Source of the DNA: Pseudobacteriovorax antillogorgiicola
Lineage (GTDB): Bacteria; Bdellovibrionota_B; Oligoflexia; Oligoflexales; Oligoflexaceae
Length of the DNA stretch: 64,000 nucleotides
NCBI RefSeq assembly: GCF_900177345.1
Contig: NZ_FWZT01000014.1
Location: 62,001 to 126,000, forward strand
Direction of reading: 5' to 3'
Below, piece after piece: positions 53,613-62,059 of the stretch (the stretch's first letter is position 1; every line of letters begins with the position of its first letter). Below the pieces are notes generated by a model. That model made no database searches and was not told the origin of the DNA. It was given only the letters and a program-made list of their open reading frames with translations. A program made the position numbers and the translations under genes.

Positions 53613-54509
53613 TTAGCTTTTCAACTGTGCTGCAACTTCTTCAGCAAAGTTTTCTTGTTTCTTTTCGATGCCCTCACCAAGTTGGAAGCGGACATAAGCA
53701 GAAAGCTCAGCGCCTTTGCCTTTTTCGTCGACCAACTTCTTCACTGTATAGTTGGGGTCTTTAACGAAGGCCTGCTCAACAAGACAGATCTCTTTGTAGA
53801 ACTTGTTAATTTGGCCAACAAGAATCTTTTCGATCATGTTCTCAGGCTTGCCTTGCTCAAGAAGCTTCTTCTTGCCTAGCTCTTTTTCCTGCTCGACTTC
53901 TGCAGGGTTTACATCGTCGCTCTTCAAGTAACGAGGAGAAGCAGCGGCAGCATGCATTGCGAGGTCTTTACCTACTTCTTGTACGTCTTCTCCAGTAGCG
54001 CCTTCTAGAAGAACCAATGTGCCGATTCTACCACCCATGTGAGTGTATCCAGAAACAACACCGTTGGCAGCTTTTAGAGTTGCCACGCGACGAAGGTTTA
54101 GGTTTTCACCGATGGTTGCGATCAAGCTGGTAAGAGTATCGCCAACTGATTTGCCGTCCATGTCGAGTGCTTTTAGCTGATCGATGTCGTTTACGCTATT
54201 ATCGAGAGCAAGCTTCGCAACTTGATCAATGAATTTAATGAAGTCTTCGTTTTTACTCACAAAGTCAGTTTCGCAGTTGACTTCAACCACACTGCCCGCA
54301 GTCTGATCGTCGCTGATAACAACCTTTACAAGGCCTTCAGCAGTGACTCGGTCTGCCTTCTTAGCAGCCCGTGACATGCCTCGCTCCCGAAGGTACAAAA
54401 TGGCTTTTTCGATATCGCCACCAGTTTCAGTCAGAGCTTTTTTACATTCCATCATTCCAACGCCTGTTTTTTGGCGTAGTTCCTTCACTTGTGCAGCAGT
54501 CACTGACAT
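53613..54509 (-). CDS. tsf: Elongation factor Ts
   Basis: Nucleotide exchange factor for EF-Tu. The N-terminal UBA-like domain VKELRQKTGVGMMECKKAL is followed by the conserved core with VEVNCETDFVSKNEDFIKF as adjacent blocks (VEVNCETDFV, KNEDFIKF), VGKDLAMHAAAASPRYL and the final domain with GEGIEKKQENFAEEV. 298 residues fits the long form. Good spacing to a GGAGG ribosome site. Second gene of the cluster after rpsB, followed at once by a terminator. Confidence 0.97.
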   Translation of the reverse strand: MSVTAAQVKELRQKTGVGMMECKKALTETGGDIEKAILYLRERGMSRAAKKADRVTAEGLVKVVISDDQTAGSVVEVNCETDFVSKNEDFIKFIDQVAKLALDNSVNDIDQLKALDMDGKSVGDTLTSLIATIGENLNLRRVATLKAANGVVSGYTHMGGRIGTLVLLEGATGEDVQEVGKDLAMHAAAASPRYLKSDDVNPAEVEQEKELGKKKLLEQGKPENMIEKILVGQINKFYKEICLVEQAFVKDPNYTVKKLVDEKGKGAELSAYVRFQLGEGIEKKQENFAEEVAAQLKS

Positions 54510-54596
54510 GATCGAACCTCCAGCATATTTCTTATAATTGTATTGTGGTCTTTGGTTTCATATAGCGGTTGTAGATTATCGGTAAAGCAGACAGCT

Positions 54597-54617
54597 GACC
54601 AGGACTTTTTCCTGGTC
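54597..54617 (-). promoter_or_regulatory. mRNA hairpin between rpsB and tsf
   Basis: GACCAGGA (54597-54604) / TCCTGGTC (54610-54617), five-base loop, 17 bases after the rpsB stop and lacking a T-run. Could be a processing or attenuation site, or protect the upstream message. Confidence 0.5.
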
Positions 54618-54633
54618 ATCATGCCTTACTAAC

Positions 54634-55413
54634 TTACTTCTTTTCTACGTTGACCTTGTTGCCTTTGTCATCGCGGAATGTTCCAGAGGAAACTTTCGCC
54701 TTACCATCTTTTTCAGGAAGGTCTTTAGCTTGGGCGCGACCCGCAAGACAAGCTTCAGCAGCGGTTCCAACGAAAAGTTGAAGTGCTTTGATGCTGTCAT
54801 CGTTGCCCGGAATTGGGTAGTCGATGAGGCTTGGATCAGCGTTTGTATCCGTAATCGCAACTACAGGGATACCGAGGCGCTTTGCTTCTTTGATAGCGAT
54901 GGTTTCTTTGTGCGCATCAACAACGAAGATTGCAGCTGGTACACCAGGCATATCTTTGATTCCACCGATGTTTTGCTCTAGTTTTTCTTGCTCACGACGG
55001 AGACCAAGAGCTTCTTTTTTAGTGAATTTGTTGATGGTGCCGTCTTGTTCCATGCGCTCGATTTTACGAAGTCTATGGATGCTTTGACGAATCGTTTGGA
55101 AGTTGGTGAGTGTTCCACCGAGCCAGCGGTAGTTGATGTAGTAAGAGCTACTGCGTGAGGCTTCTTCTTTGACGAGGTCACGAGCGAGACGCTTTGTTCC
55201 AACGAAAAGTACGTGACCACCTTTAGCTGTGACGCCTTCTAAGAAGTCGCAAGCTTTTTGGAACATCTTGACTGTTTTTTGAAGGTCGATGATATGGATA
55301 CCGTTACGATCGCCAAAAATGTACTGAGACATCTTCGGATTCCAGCGACGTGTTTGGTGACCATAGTGAACACCGGCTTCTAGTAGTTGTTTCATATTAA
55401 CTGAAACGCTCAT
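54634..55413 (-). CDS. rpsB: 30S ribosomal protein uS2
   Basis: Small-subunit protein. MKQLLEAGVHYGHQTRRWNP at the N terminus, GTKRLARDLV, YYINYRWLGGTLTNFQTI as separate blocks (INYRWLGGTLTN), PAAIFVVDAHKE and GIPVVAITDTNADPSLIDYP are all standard. ATG 55413 follows GGAGAG; a longer frame to 55446 lacks a ribosome site. The C-terminal tail (about 20 residues, Lys-rich) is longer than in E. coli. First gene of the cluster; a strong hairpin lies in its leader at 55529-55557. Confidence 0.96.
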   Translation of the reverse strand: MSVSVNMKQLLEAGVHYGHQTRRWNPKMSQYIFGDRNGIHIIDLQKTVKMFQKACDFLEGVTAKGGHVLFVGTKRLARDLVKEEASRSSSYYINYRWLGGTLTNFQTIRQSIHRLRKIERMEQDGTINKFTKKEALGLRREQEKLEQNIGGIKDMPGVPAAIFVVDAHKETIAIKEAKRLGIPVVAITDTNADPSLIDYPIPGNDDSIKALQLFVGTAAEACLAGRAQAKDLPEKDGKAKVSSGTFRDDKGNKVNVEKK

Positions 55414-55528
55414 AATCTCTCCTGTCGAAGGTTTGACGTCGAGCACTGGAATTCAGAAAATTCTCTGAAATGGAAGCCTTAAAGGCCCACCTTCGTTCCA
55501 ACGCTCTGTTTGGTTTAAAGAACGCGAC

Positions 55529-55557
55529 AGTTTGGTCGCGCGAATTCCGACCAAACT
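55529..55557 (-). promoter_or_regulatory. rpsB leader hairpin
   Basis: Perfect 9-base arms AGTTTGGTC (55529-55537) and GACCAAACT (55549-55557), 11-base loop, about 115 bases upstream of rpsB. No T-run follows on the minus strand. A further GTTTGGTTT lies nearby and could compete for pairing. S2-regulated rpsB leaders are known in other bacteria; no match to a specific family is claimed. Confidence 0.5.
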
Positions 55558-55589
55558 ACTGGTAAAATCCTTCTAGCACAAGGGAAAAA

Positions 55590-56126
55590 TTAATTTGGCA
55601 GGTTTAAATTTTTCAGTATTGCGAACGGGCTTTCGTCCTCTTTAGACTTAGAGCGATAAACCTCGTCAGCCGAGATATCCTTGCCGCAAACTCGGCAGCT
55701 CTTGCCATCGTCAGACCGTTGCACCAGTTGAGAAGGAAGCGAAGTCATAATCGCGTCAATGATCACTTGTTGAATGTCAACCTGGTTGTCTTCCACATAG
55801 TAGTAGTCAAAATCTTCAGCGATCAGGTCGACTTCACTCGCTGTTGCCATTTCATCGCTAGGCTTGAAGCGTGCTTCGAGTTTCCTGCTGAGGGGCCATG
55901 AAATGGGGTCAGCGCAGCGGCTACATGGCACGAGGGGGGTGTAGTTAAGCTCTCCTTCGATGGAAGCATAGCCATAACCTTCAGACTTTATTTCAATTGT
56001 TCCTGTTAGCAACTGCGATCCAGGCTTGCCAACAAAAGACTTATAAAGTGGCTGTAACCATTCTTCATCACCCTGAATTTCAATGGTTTTGCTCGATGCT
56101 TGTAAGTCTTCCAATGAAACTTTCAT
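55590..56126 (-). CDS. YceD/DUF177-family protein
   Basis: Homologue of the YceD family linked to 23S rRNA and bL32 accumulation. About 178 residues from ATG 56126. Motifs: LVPCSRCADPI in the middle, and a second Cys pair SCRVCGKDI near the end, so a zinc-binding ribbon is possible. The usual partner, rpmF, normally follows directly; here it lies 1.8 kb away on the opposite strand. The longer frame to 56189 has no ribosome site, while AAAGGTAG precedes 56126. It is upstream of rpsB on the same strand, but the leader hairpin separates them. Confidence 0.85.
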   Translation of the reverse strand: MKVSLEDLQASSKTIEIQGDEEWLQPLYKSFVGKPGSQLLTGTIEIKSEGYGYASIEGELNYTPLVPCSRCADPISWPLSRKLEARFKPSDEMATASEVDLIAEDFDYYYVEDNQVDIQQVIIDAIMTSLPSQLVQRSDDGKSCRVCGKDISADEVYRSKSKEDESPFAILKNLNLPN

Positions 56127-56405
56127 GTTTTCTACCTTTATTGGCCAACGGCGACGGAAGGTGGTTCTTATTTCATACGTGGAGCACATGACTCCACAAT
56201 TTATGCGCCTAGGGTTTTAGCGGGAATCAAAAGATTAAGCAATGACTTTCTATACCAAAATGTCGTCATAGAATGAGATCGGATATTCTTTTGCAATGAT
56301 TTTCGGAGGTAAAGCCTAAGATACTGAATTTCTTAGCCTCGTTACCGATAGGACGGTGAGACAAAACAGGTAACAAGACAGAACTGCTATAGGTATTATT
56401 ACTAG

Positions 56406-57848
56406 GTGAAACGCTGGCGGGTTTACAAGGATGGCAAGGACTTAGGTCTTAAGACTGCCAAAGATATTCGCAAGGCCCTTCGTGAAGGGACCATAGACCC
56501 GTTCGATCTTGTTTCGGCTGAAGGCTCCAATATAAAGTCGGAGCTTGTCGAGGTCGATGAAATTTTCCGTGAGGACACTGGGGTTGATCATGCTCCAGGT
56601 GGGGCAACAAGCACGCAGATGGGGGAGCCCTCACAAAGTCAGTCAAAAAGCCAACCTCAGATCGATATCTCTGAAGCTTCTCCACCGGAACCGGAGGGCG
56701 GTCAAGCACCAAAACAACAACCTAAGCCAGCGACCGAAAGCCGCCAGAAAGAGGAGGTGAAGGAGCCCAAGCCAGTTTCTCAAAAAGAGGTACCTAAAAC
56801 GGAAGCGCCGCAAACTGAAGTGCCCCGGGAGATCTCAAAAAGTCCATCCGATTCATCGAAAAAGAAACGCAGTAGCACTCTGGCTCCAGACAAGAAAAAG
56901 TCCAAGCAATTCTATCTAATTGACGACAAAAAAAGAGTCCTCGGGCCGGTGAGTGCCGAGGAAATTCAGTCGCTCTATCGCCGCGGAATTCTTAGCAACT
57001 CGGTGAAAGTGCAGAAGTCGGAGCAGGGTAAAAAAGTGCCGGTTAGGCAATTCATTGCCTCGTATTCTGGGAAGCGGATGAAAGCCCTCGCAGACAAGGC
57101 AAACCCTGGAAAAGCAGGCAATCCATCGAGCAAAGTCCTCAATGAAATGTATCAGGTGATGAATAGTAAGCGCCTCGTAGAGCGCAAGGCATTCATACCT
57201 GGCTTGTCGGTGGCTTTACTAGGAGCTTTCTTAGGGTTTGGCCTATTTTTCTTCCTGGACTTCGACCCTAGTACCCCGAGTGCTCCGAATCAATCAGCAG
57301 TCGAGCAAGAAGTCGACGAGCCGAAAAAGTCAGTACGTAAACGTCCTTCGCAAGTCAAAAAGAAACCAAAATTAAAGAGAACTCCGGCGGAGAAGGACAA
57401 GCCTAAGCCGAAAAGGCAAGCAAAGAAGCCCAAGCCGAAACCGAAGCCGCCCGAACCTGCGCCAGTTCGAACAGCTCCCGCGGAAAGGAGGCCTCCTCCG
57501 ACCCCAGCCCCAAGGGCGACCAGGCGCACAGAGCCTAGCCGACAGGCAGCGGTGCGTCGCACTTCTCGACCAGCAAATCGCGGCATTGGTCCGATCAAAA
57601 AGGCTATGGGTAAGGCTGGTCAGGTGGTGACCGTAGGCCCTTTGACCTACAATCCTGTCGAGCTGGAAGCATGTGGCCTAAAGTGTCAGTTAAAGTTTAG
57701 TGATGGGCAAGGGGGTGTTCTAGAAGCGGTTTTCTTTAAGGGCGCGTACTACGAACGCTTGAAAGCCAAACCAAACGGGGTAACACTTACGGGTAGTAGT
57801 AAAATCCAAAGAGGCACTTTGGTGATCTTCATCCAGGACGTTCGCTAG
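56406..57848 (+). CDS. Tandem-GYF membrane protein with Pro/Lys-rich extracytoplasmic region
   Basis: 480 residues, GTG start with a weak ribosome site. Two GYF_2-like modules: residues 1-50 (WRVYKDGKDLGLKTAKDIRKAL) and about 165-215 (FYLIDDKKRVLGPVSAEEIQSL), each opening with an aromatic strand and a helix of the type GPVSAEEIxxL. A long, charged, Pro/Gln/Lys linker joins them. One membrane segment at about 263-285 (FIPGLSVALLGAFLGFGLFF). Then a Lys/Pro/Arg-rich stretch (about 300-395), and a C-terminal beta domain of about 75 residues with two Cys. The layout (GYF inside, one TM, Pro-rich outside) recalls GltJ of the Myxococcus gliding machine, but without a clear TonB-type end. Function unproven. 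Confidence 0.7.
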   Translation: MKRWRVYKDGKDLGLKTAKDIRKALREGTIDPFDLVSAEGSNIKSELVEVDEIFREDTGVDHAPGGATSTQMGEPSQSQSKSQPQIDISEASPPEPEGGQAPKQQPKPATESRQKEEVKEPKPVSQKEVPKTEAPQTEVPREISKSPSDSSKKKRSSTLAPDKKKSKQFYLIDDKKRVLGPVSAEEIQSLYRRGILSNSVKVQKSEQGKKVPVRQFIASYSGKRMKALADKANPGKAGNPSSKVLNEMYQVMNSKRLVERKAFIPGLSVALLGAFLGFGLFFFLDFDPSTPSAPNQSAVEQEVDEPKKSVRKRPSQVKKKPKLKRTPAEKDKPKPKRQAKKPKPKPKPPEPAPVRTAPAERRPPPTPAPRATRRTEPSRQAAVRRTSRPANRGIGPIKKAMGKAGQVVTVGPLTYNPVELEACGLKCQLKFSDGQGGVLEAVFFKGAYYERLKAKPNGVTLTGSSKIQRGTLVIFIQDVR

Positions 57849-57884
57849 GGTAATCAGTATATTATGAAAAAATTGATTGGCATT

Positions 57885-57923
57885 CTGGATCGTGTCTTGA
57901 CGCCTCGATCCAGTCCATGTAAT
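57885..57923 (+). promoter_or_regulatory. rpmF promoter with overlapping dyad
   Basis: CTGGATCG (57885-57892) / CGATCCAG (57906-57913) flank TTGACG (57897-57902); TGTAAT follows at 57918-57923 with a 15-base spacer. The dyad straddles the -35, as an operator would, about 56 bases before rpmF. Confidence 0.45.
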
Positions 57924-57978
57924 AGGGTATGTTCTAATTTGTGGCCTTATTGCCGGTGGGAAAAGGAGTTTTTTCAAC

Positions 57979-58194
57979 ATGCCAGTACCAAAGAAACGTA
58001 CTTCCAGATCAAAAAATAGAACCCGACGCGCACACCACTCACTGACTGCTCCAGGAATGTCAGTTTGCGGTAACTGTGGCGCGACGAAATACCCTCACAG
58101 CGTTTGTGAGTCTTGTGGACACCACAAAGGAAAGCAGGTTATCGAGCCAAAAGCTGACCTAGGAATTGAAGAGTCTTTCGAAGCCGAGGCTTAA
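57979..58194 (+). CDS. rpmF: 50S ribosomal protein bL32
   Basis: Opening MPVPKKRTSRSKNRTRRAHH is diagnostic. Zinc-binding Cys are all kept: C30, C33, C43 and C46 (VCGNCGATKYPHSVCESCG). At 71 residues it is longer than the roughly 57-60 of many bacteria, with an acidic C-terminal tail (LGIEESFEAEA). AAGGAG precedes the ATG with a ten-base spacer. fabD starts at the base after its stop. Confidence 0.97.
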   Translation: MPVPKKRTSRSKNRTRRAHHSLTAPGMSVCGNCGATKYPHSVCESCGHHKGKQVIEPKADLGIEESFEAEA

Positions 58195-59118
58195 ATGAAG
58201 ACACTTGCCATGTTTCCCGGACAGGGAAGTCAGTATGTGGGCATGGGCAAAAGCATTCTTCAAGAGTTCCCTTATACAAAGGAAGTCTTTGAGGAAGCCG
58301 AAGACGCTGCAAAGTTATCGATACGCAAGTTGTGTTTCGAGGGCCCTGAGTCTGACCTTCAGATGACGGCAAATACGCAGCCCGCTATTCTGACGACAAG
58401 CGTAGCCACTTGGAAGATCCTTCAACAAGAGTGTGGATTCTCTAGCGAGTATTTTGCCGGTCATAGTCTTGGCGAGTATTCGGCGTTGGTTGCGTCCGGT
58501 CGCTTGGCACTAGGGCGAGCTGCCTTGCTTGTCCGAAAGCGTGGCGAAGCTATGCAAGAAGCCGTTCCGCAGGGCGTTGGCGCGATGGCCGCTGTCATGA
58601 AGGTGTCAGCCGAGGATCTGGAAGCTCTGTGTGCAGAAATGTCACGAGAAGGTTCGATCGTAGAAGTTGTTAACTACAATAGCCCTCAACAACTTGTGGT
58701 AGCAGGTCATACGGAAGCTGTGGACAGGATAGCAAAGAAGCTGACTGAACTTAAAAAGCGATGCGTTAAACTAGCGGTCAGTGCTCCCTTTCACTCGCGA
58801 CTGATGAGTCCGGCGAAAGATGCTATGAAGCCCCTTCTTCTAGAGACAGAATTCTCCTCACAGGAATCTGAGATCTTCGCCAATGTCTCAGGTGAAATCG
58901 TTGCTTACAAAGCTCAGCATTTGATCGATCAGATCGACAGCCCTGTGCGATGGACCCAGATTATGCTTGGTGCGGCAGACTTGGGTGTGACTCGTTTCGT
59001 CGAAGTAGGTCCCGGTAAAGTCCTCAATGGTCTTGCGCGACGAACCTTACCAAAAGAAGTCGAGTTTTTTCTTTTTGATACTGATGATTGCAAAGAGGCC
59101 ATCCAAAGACTTGCCTAA
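58195..59118 (+). CDS. fabD: Malonyl-CoA:ACP transacylase
   Basis: Loads malonate onto ACP for fatty acid synthesis. FPGQGSQYVGMGK at the N terminus, nucleophile Ser91 in FAGHSLGEYSAL, the Arg of VRKRGEAMQ, and the second catalytic His in VSAPFHSRLM. 307 residues, normal. It directly follows rpmF with no gap, so translation is coupled. plsX and fabH, which often lie between rpmF and fabD, are absent here. Confidence 0.96.
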   Translation: MKTLAMFPGQGSQYVGMGKSILQEFPYTKEVFEEAEDAAKLSIRKLCFEGPESDLQMTANTQPAILTTSVATWKILQQECGFSSEYFAGHSLGEYSALVASGRLALGRAALLVRKRGEAMQEAVPQGVGAMAAVMKVSAEDLEALCAEMSREGSIVEVVNYNSPQQLVVAGHTEAVDRIAKKLTELKKRCVKLAVSAPFHSRLMSPAKDAMKPLLLETEFSSQESEIFANVSGEIVAYKAQHLIDQIDSPVRWTQIMLGAADLGVTRFVEVGPGKVLNGLARRTLPKEVEFFLFDTDDCKEAIQRLA

Positions 59119-59135
59119 TAGTTGCTTTGCTATTT

Positions 59136-59161
59136 GGGAATTCGAAGCCTTTCGAACTCCC
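59136..59161. terminator. Hairpin between convergent fabD and M16 genes
   Basis: GGGAATTCGAA (59136-59146) / TTCGAACTCCC (59151-59161), four-base loop, one mismatch. No T-run, so termination is uncertain, but the position between converging genes fits. Confidence 0.4.
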
Positions 59162-59170
59162 ACAAGGTGA

Positions 59171-60514
59171 CTAGTTCTCAAGGTAGCTGAACCACTCCGG
59201 TTTGAATTTTTCTTCGTCATAAACCACACCCACTCTAAAGTTTCTTAGATATTTCCGGGCTACATTTTGAATGTCTTGGCCCGTGAGTTGGTCGATTTCT
59301 GCCGTAGATTCATAAAGGTGCTTTGGATCTCCGAAATGAAAAAGATGCTTCTCAAGTGCTGAAGCCAGTGTGCTATGCTCCTCTAAAGTTAGAAAGTATC
59401 GTGTTGCATAAACTGCCTTATGGCGGGCTACTGCATCATCACTCATTCTTACTCTCCTGAGCTTGTCCATGACCTGCCGCACTACTTTCAGAGTTTCTTG
59501 AGGCCGTGAGGTGCTTGCGCCGATGACGCCAATTCCTACTGAATGGTTGATAATATAGCTGTAAACACTGTACGACAAAGATCGTCGGGTACGAATTTCA
59601 AGGCCTAGCTCCTCGTCTAAAATTTTCATCATCAAATTAGCTGCAGCAGATTCCTTTGAACGAATCCCCGGCATCTGGCACTTGATTTTGATATATGCCG
59701 TAGGAATTTCGCGATGCTCTAATAAACCGATCTTTTTTTGGCTCTGGGGAGGGCTAGCAGGAAGGCTTTTACTCTTATTTTGAGCCAGCCAAGAAAAGTT
59801 TTCTGCAAGCATAGCTTTGAGTAGCTTCGAATCAATCGTGCCAACTACCGTAATGCTGGCAGCTGATGTCTTTACTTTCTTATAGGTAGCCTTGAGGACC
59901 TTGCTAGAGATTTCCTTGAATTGCTCAAGGCGCTCCAGATAGGGAATCCAAAAAGGGTGACTACTGTTATAAAAAAGCTTGTTGACCAATTCGTTGGCGG
60001 CGAATGATGGTTTTTGTAAGCGTCCTTTGATGGTGGCTGCACCCTTTTTCTTCTCTAGGTCAATATCCCGTTCGATTAAACTAGGTTGATGAAGGAGACT
60101 AGAAAAAATAGGTAGTAGTTGGGGCAGGTACTCCTTAACCGTCATGAGCTGACAGGAAGAGTACTCAATCCCAGCCATACAGCTAATTTGTGATGAATAC
60201 CTTTCCAATGTTTCATATATCTTAATCTTATCGAAAGCCTTGCTGCTAAGAGGAATCGTCTTGAATAGAATTCCAGGGATGGCTTTTCGATCAGCAGGTT
60301 CATCTTTGATACCGTAATGCCAGGTGAATTTTAAAGTGACAATCTCAGAGCCTTCAACTATGCGATTGGTGACTGTTGTGCCTTTAACTAAAAAGTTTTC
60401 CGTAAGATTCTTATCGAGAGCTATGATTTCCGGGTTTATGATTACCCCATGGCATGGTCTTGAAAATAGCATCGCGACCAGGAGAGACCATTGCCATTGA
60501 AGGATTGCTTTCAT
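59171..60514 (-). CDS. M16-family peptidase-like protein without the catalytic motif
   Basis: 447 residues with a signal peptide (MKAILQWQWSLLVAMLFSRP). The two M16 halves are visible: an N-terminal half with no HxxEH, and a C-terminal half containing LGLEIRTRRSLSYSVYSYI, the conserved substrate-binding Arg/Tyr block. This is the inactive partner seen in heterodimeric M16B enzymes. It lies one base after the active subunit gene and would be co-expressed with it. Role: shapes the chamber and binds substrate. Confidence 0.85.
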   Translation of the reverse strand: MKAILQWQWSLLVAMLFSRPCHGVIINPEIIALDKNLTENFLVKGTTVTNRIVEGSEIVTLKFTWHYGIKDEPADRKAIPGILFKTIPLSSKAFDKIKIYETLERYSSQISCMAGIEYSSCQLMTVKEYLPQLLPIFSSLLHQPSLIERDIDLEKKKGAATIKGRLQKPSFAANELVNKLFYNSSHPFWIPYLERLEQFKEISSKVLKATYKKVKTSAASITVVGTIDSKLLKAMLAENFSWLAQNKSKSLPASPPQSQKKIGLLEHREIPTAYIKIKCQMPGIRSKESAAANLMMKILDEELGLEIRTRRSLSYSVYSYIINHSVGIGVIGASTSRPQETLKVVRQVMDKLRRVRMSDDAVARHKAVYATRYFLTLEEHSTLASALEKHLFHFGDPKHLYESTAEIDQLTGQDIQNVARKYLRNFRVGVVYDEEKFKPEWFSYLEN

Positions 60515-60515
60515 G

Positions 60516-61883
60516 TTAAGATCCTCCTAGTTTTTTCAAAAGATCTTGGCTATTAGGTTCAATTTTGAGGGTTTTTGCATCCTTAGGCGATAGCAAGATG
60601 CTTGTTACAAAGGGCTTTTTATAGAGGTACTTATCGACGAAGTTCCTGACTTCAGCTAGAGTTACTTGAGTCAGTTTAGAAAGGTAGTCTTGATAGTATT
60701 CCATCCCCGTGATGGCCCACCAAAATCCAAGGCTTTTGATATATTCGGATGGTCGATTGACTTCAAATAGCCGCGCAAGCTTCAGGCTTCTCTGTACAGT
60801 ATTAAGCTCTTTTAGGGTGAAAAATGTTTTCTCTCGCCACAGGGTCGGGGCTTGGATTAAGGCGTCTCTGGCTTTTGAAAACATTTTCACGGAAGCGGTG
60901 CAGGTTAAGCTTAGTTCTCCAGCTTGGGCTTGGGTATAATAGCCTAGGGCTGCATAGTTTGTCATTCCAGAGTCGATGAACTCTTGGTAGAATTTTCCGG
61001 ACCTCAAGTTCAGCAAGCTAATAAGAACATCTGCAGCGTAGGTATCTTGAACATCGATGCGAGCCCTAGGCCCTTGAAAAACATACTGGACCATGGGAGT
61101 CTTTGCCTGAGGATGGATGTCGATGATCGTCGGTTTGTCTTTCGGAAATTCAGGGAACTTGGGTGGTGAGGGGGGCTTCCAGTCCTTTGGATTTTGCCAT
61201 TTTTTGAAAATTTCTTCGACGGCCTTAATGGTGGCTTGTGGATCCAGATGACCGCTAACTAAAATCGCTGCATTCTTTGGAACAAATACCTCATCTTTCA
61301 TCGCTAATAGTTGTTCGCGACTCGCTTTTTCAATGATGCCCCGCTCTCCTAGGGGGTCGCGGAGATAATGAAGAGATCCGTATATGACTCTTTTTTTAAG
61401 ACGATTGATAGTAAAAGATGTTTGCGAGGCATTGCGATCGTATTCATCCAAAACAACCTGTCGTTCGCGCTCTAATTCCTTTTGCTCAAGAAGTGGGCTC
61501 GCAATAGCGTGGTACATGAACGAAAGGCCTTCTTCGAGATGGGAGGAAGGCAGAGTGAAATAGTATCGTACTTTTTCAGCTGCGGTATCGCCATTAAATA
61601 CGATGCCCAGCTCTTGGACTCTTTGATTGAACTTTTCTTGATTAGGAAGCGATTGGTTGCCTTTGAAAAACATATGCTCCCACAGGTGAGTTAGTCCGTT
61701 GGTTTCAGGTGTTTCAGTGAATCCACCGGCCTTCACAGCTAGAACTATCGTAACTAGAGGGACTTTAGATGAAGGGTATATGACTAGGTCTAGGCCGTTT
61801 CTAAACTTGTGAGTATGAATATTAGCCCAGCTTTGGGCAGCGCAAAAACTCCAGAGAACGATCATAGCCTTGAGAAAACTCAT
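60516..61883 (-). CDS. M16-family zinc peptidase (active subunit)
   Basis: 455 residues with a signal peptide (cleavage near SWANI). The inverted zinc motif is HLWEH (H66, E69, H70) in GLTHLWEHMFFKG, and the distal Glu ligand lies in ERQVVLDEYDRN. The C-terminal half has the typical lower-conservation fold. Mature enzyme probably periplasmic, forming a heterodimer with the downstream inactive partner. Substrate not known; related enzymes degrade peptides or process proteins. ATG 61883. Confidence 0.9.
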   Translation of the reverse strand: MSFLKAMIVLWSFCAAQSWANIHTHKFRNGLDLVIYPSSKVPLVTIVLAVKAGGFTETPETNGLTHLWEHMFFKGNQSLPNQEKFNQRVQELGIVFNGDTAAEKVRYYFTLPSSHLEEGLSFMYHAIASPLLEQKELERERQVVLDEYDRNASQTSFTINRLKKRVIYGSLHYLRDPLGERGIIEKASREQLLAMKDEVFVPKNAAILVSGHLDPQATIKAVEEIFKKWQNPKDWKPPSPPKFPEFPKDKPTIIDIHPQAKTPMVQYVFQGPRARIDVQDTYAADVLISLLNLRSGKFYQEFIDSGMTNYAALGYYTQAQAGELSLTCTASVKMFSKARDALIQAPTLWREKTFFTLKELNTVQRSLKLARLFEVNRPSEYIKSLGFWWAITGMEYYQDYLSKLTQVTLAEVRNFVDKYLYKKPFVTSILLSPKDAKTLKIEPNSQDLLKKLGGS

Positions 61884-62031
61884 GGACGCTCCATAGTTCG
61901 GATATCAGGCATCAGCCCATAGGGGATGGACATCTCCGCCCTGAAAATAATAAAGGGTACCAATTAAGTTCTAAGTATACCCAAATTGACGGAGAATCCC
62001 AAACTAGAAGCGAATGGTAGGAAGGGGGGAA

Positions 62032-62050
62032 GCTGGAGCAGCGCTCCAGC
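62032..62050. other. Hairpin after the EtfD-like gene
   Basis: GCTGGAGC (62032-62039) / GCTCCAGC (62043-62050), three-base loop, nine bases past the stop of the EtfD-like gene. No clear T-run; a stabilising 3' hairpin or weak terminator. Confidence 0.45.
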
Positions 62051-62059
62051 AGTTCGATG

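Noticed and set aside
57290-57598. Long minus-strand frame rich in Gly, Leu and Ala inside the GYF gene
   Set aside because: Mirror of a Pro/Lys/Arg-rich coding region; composition explains the open frame.
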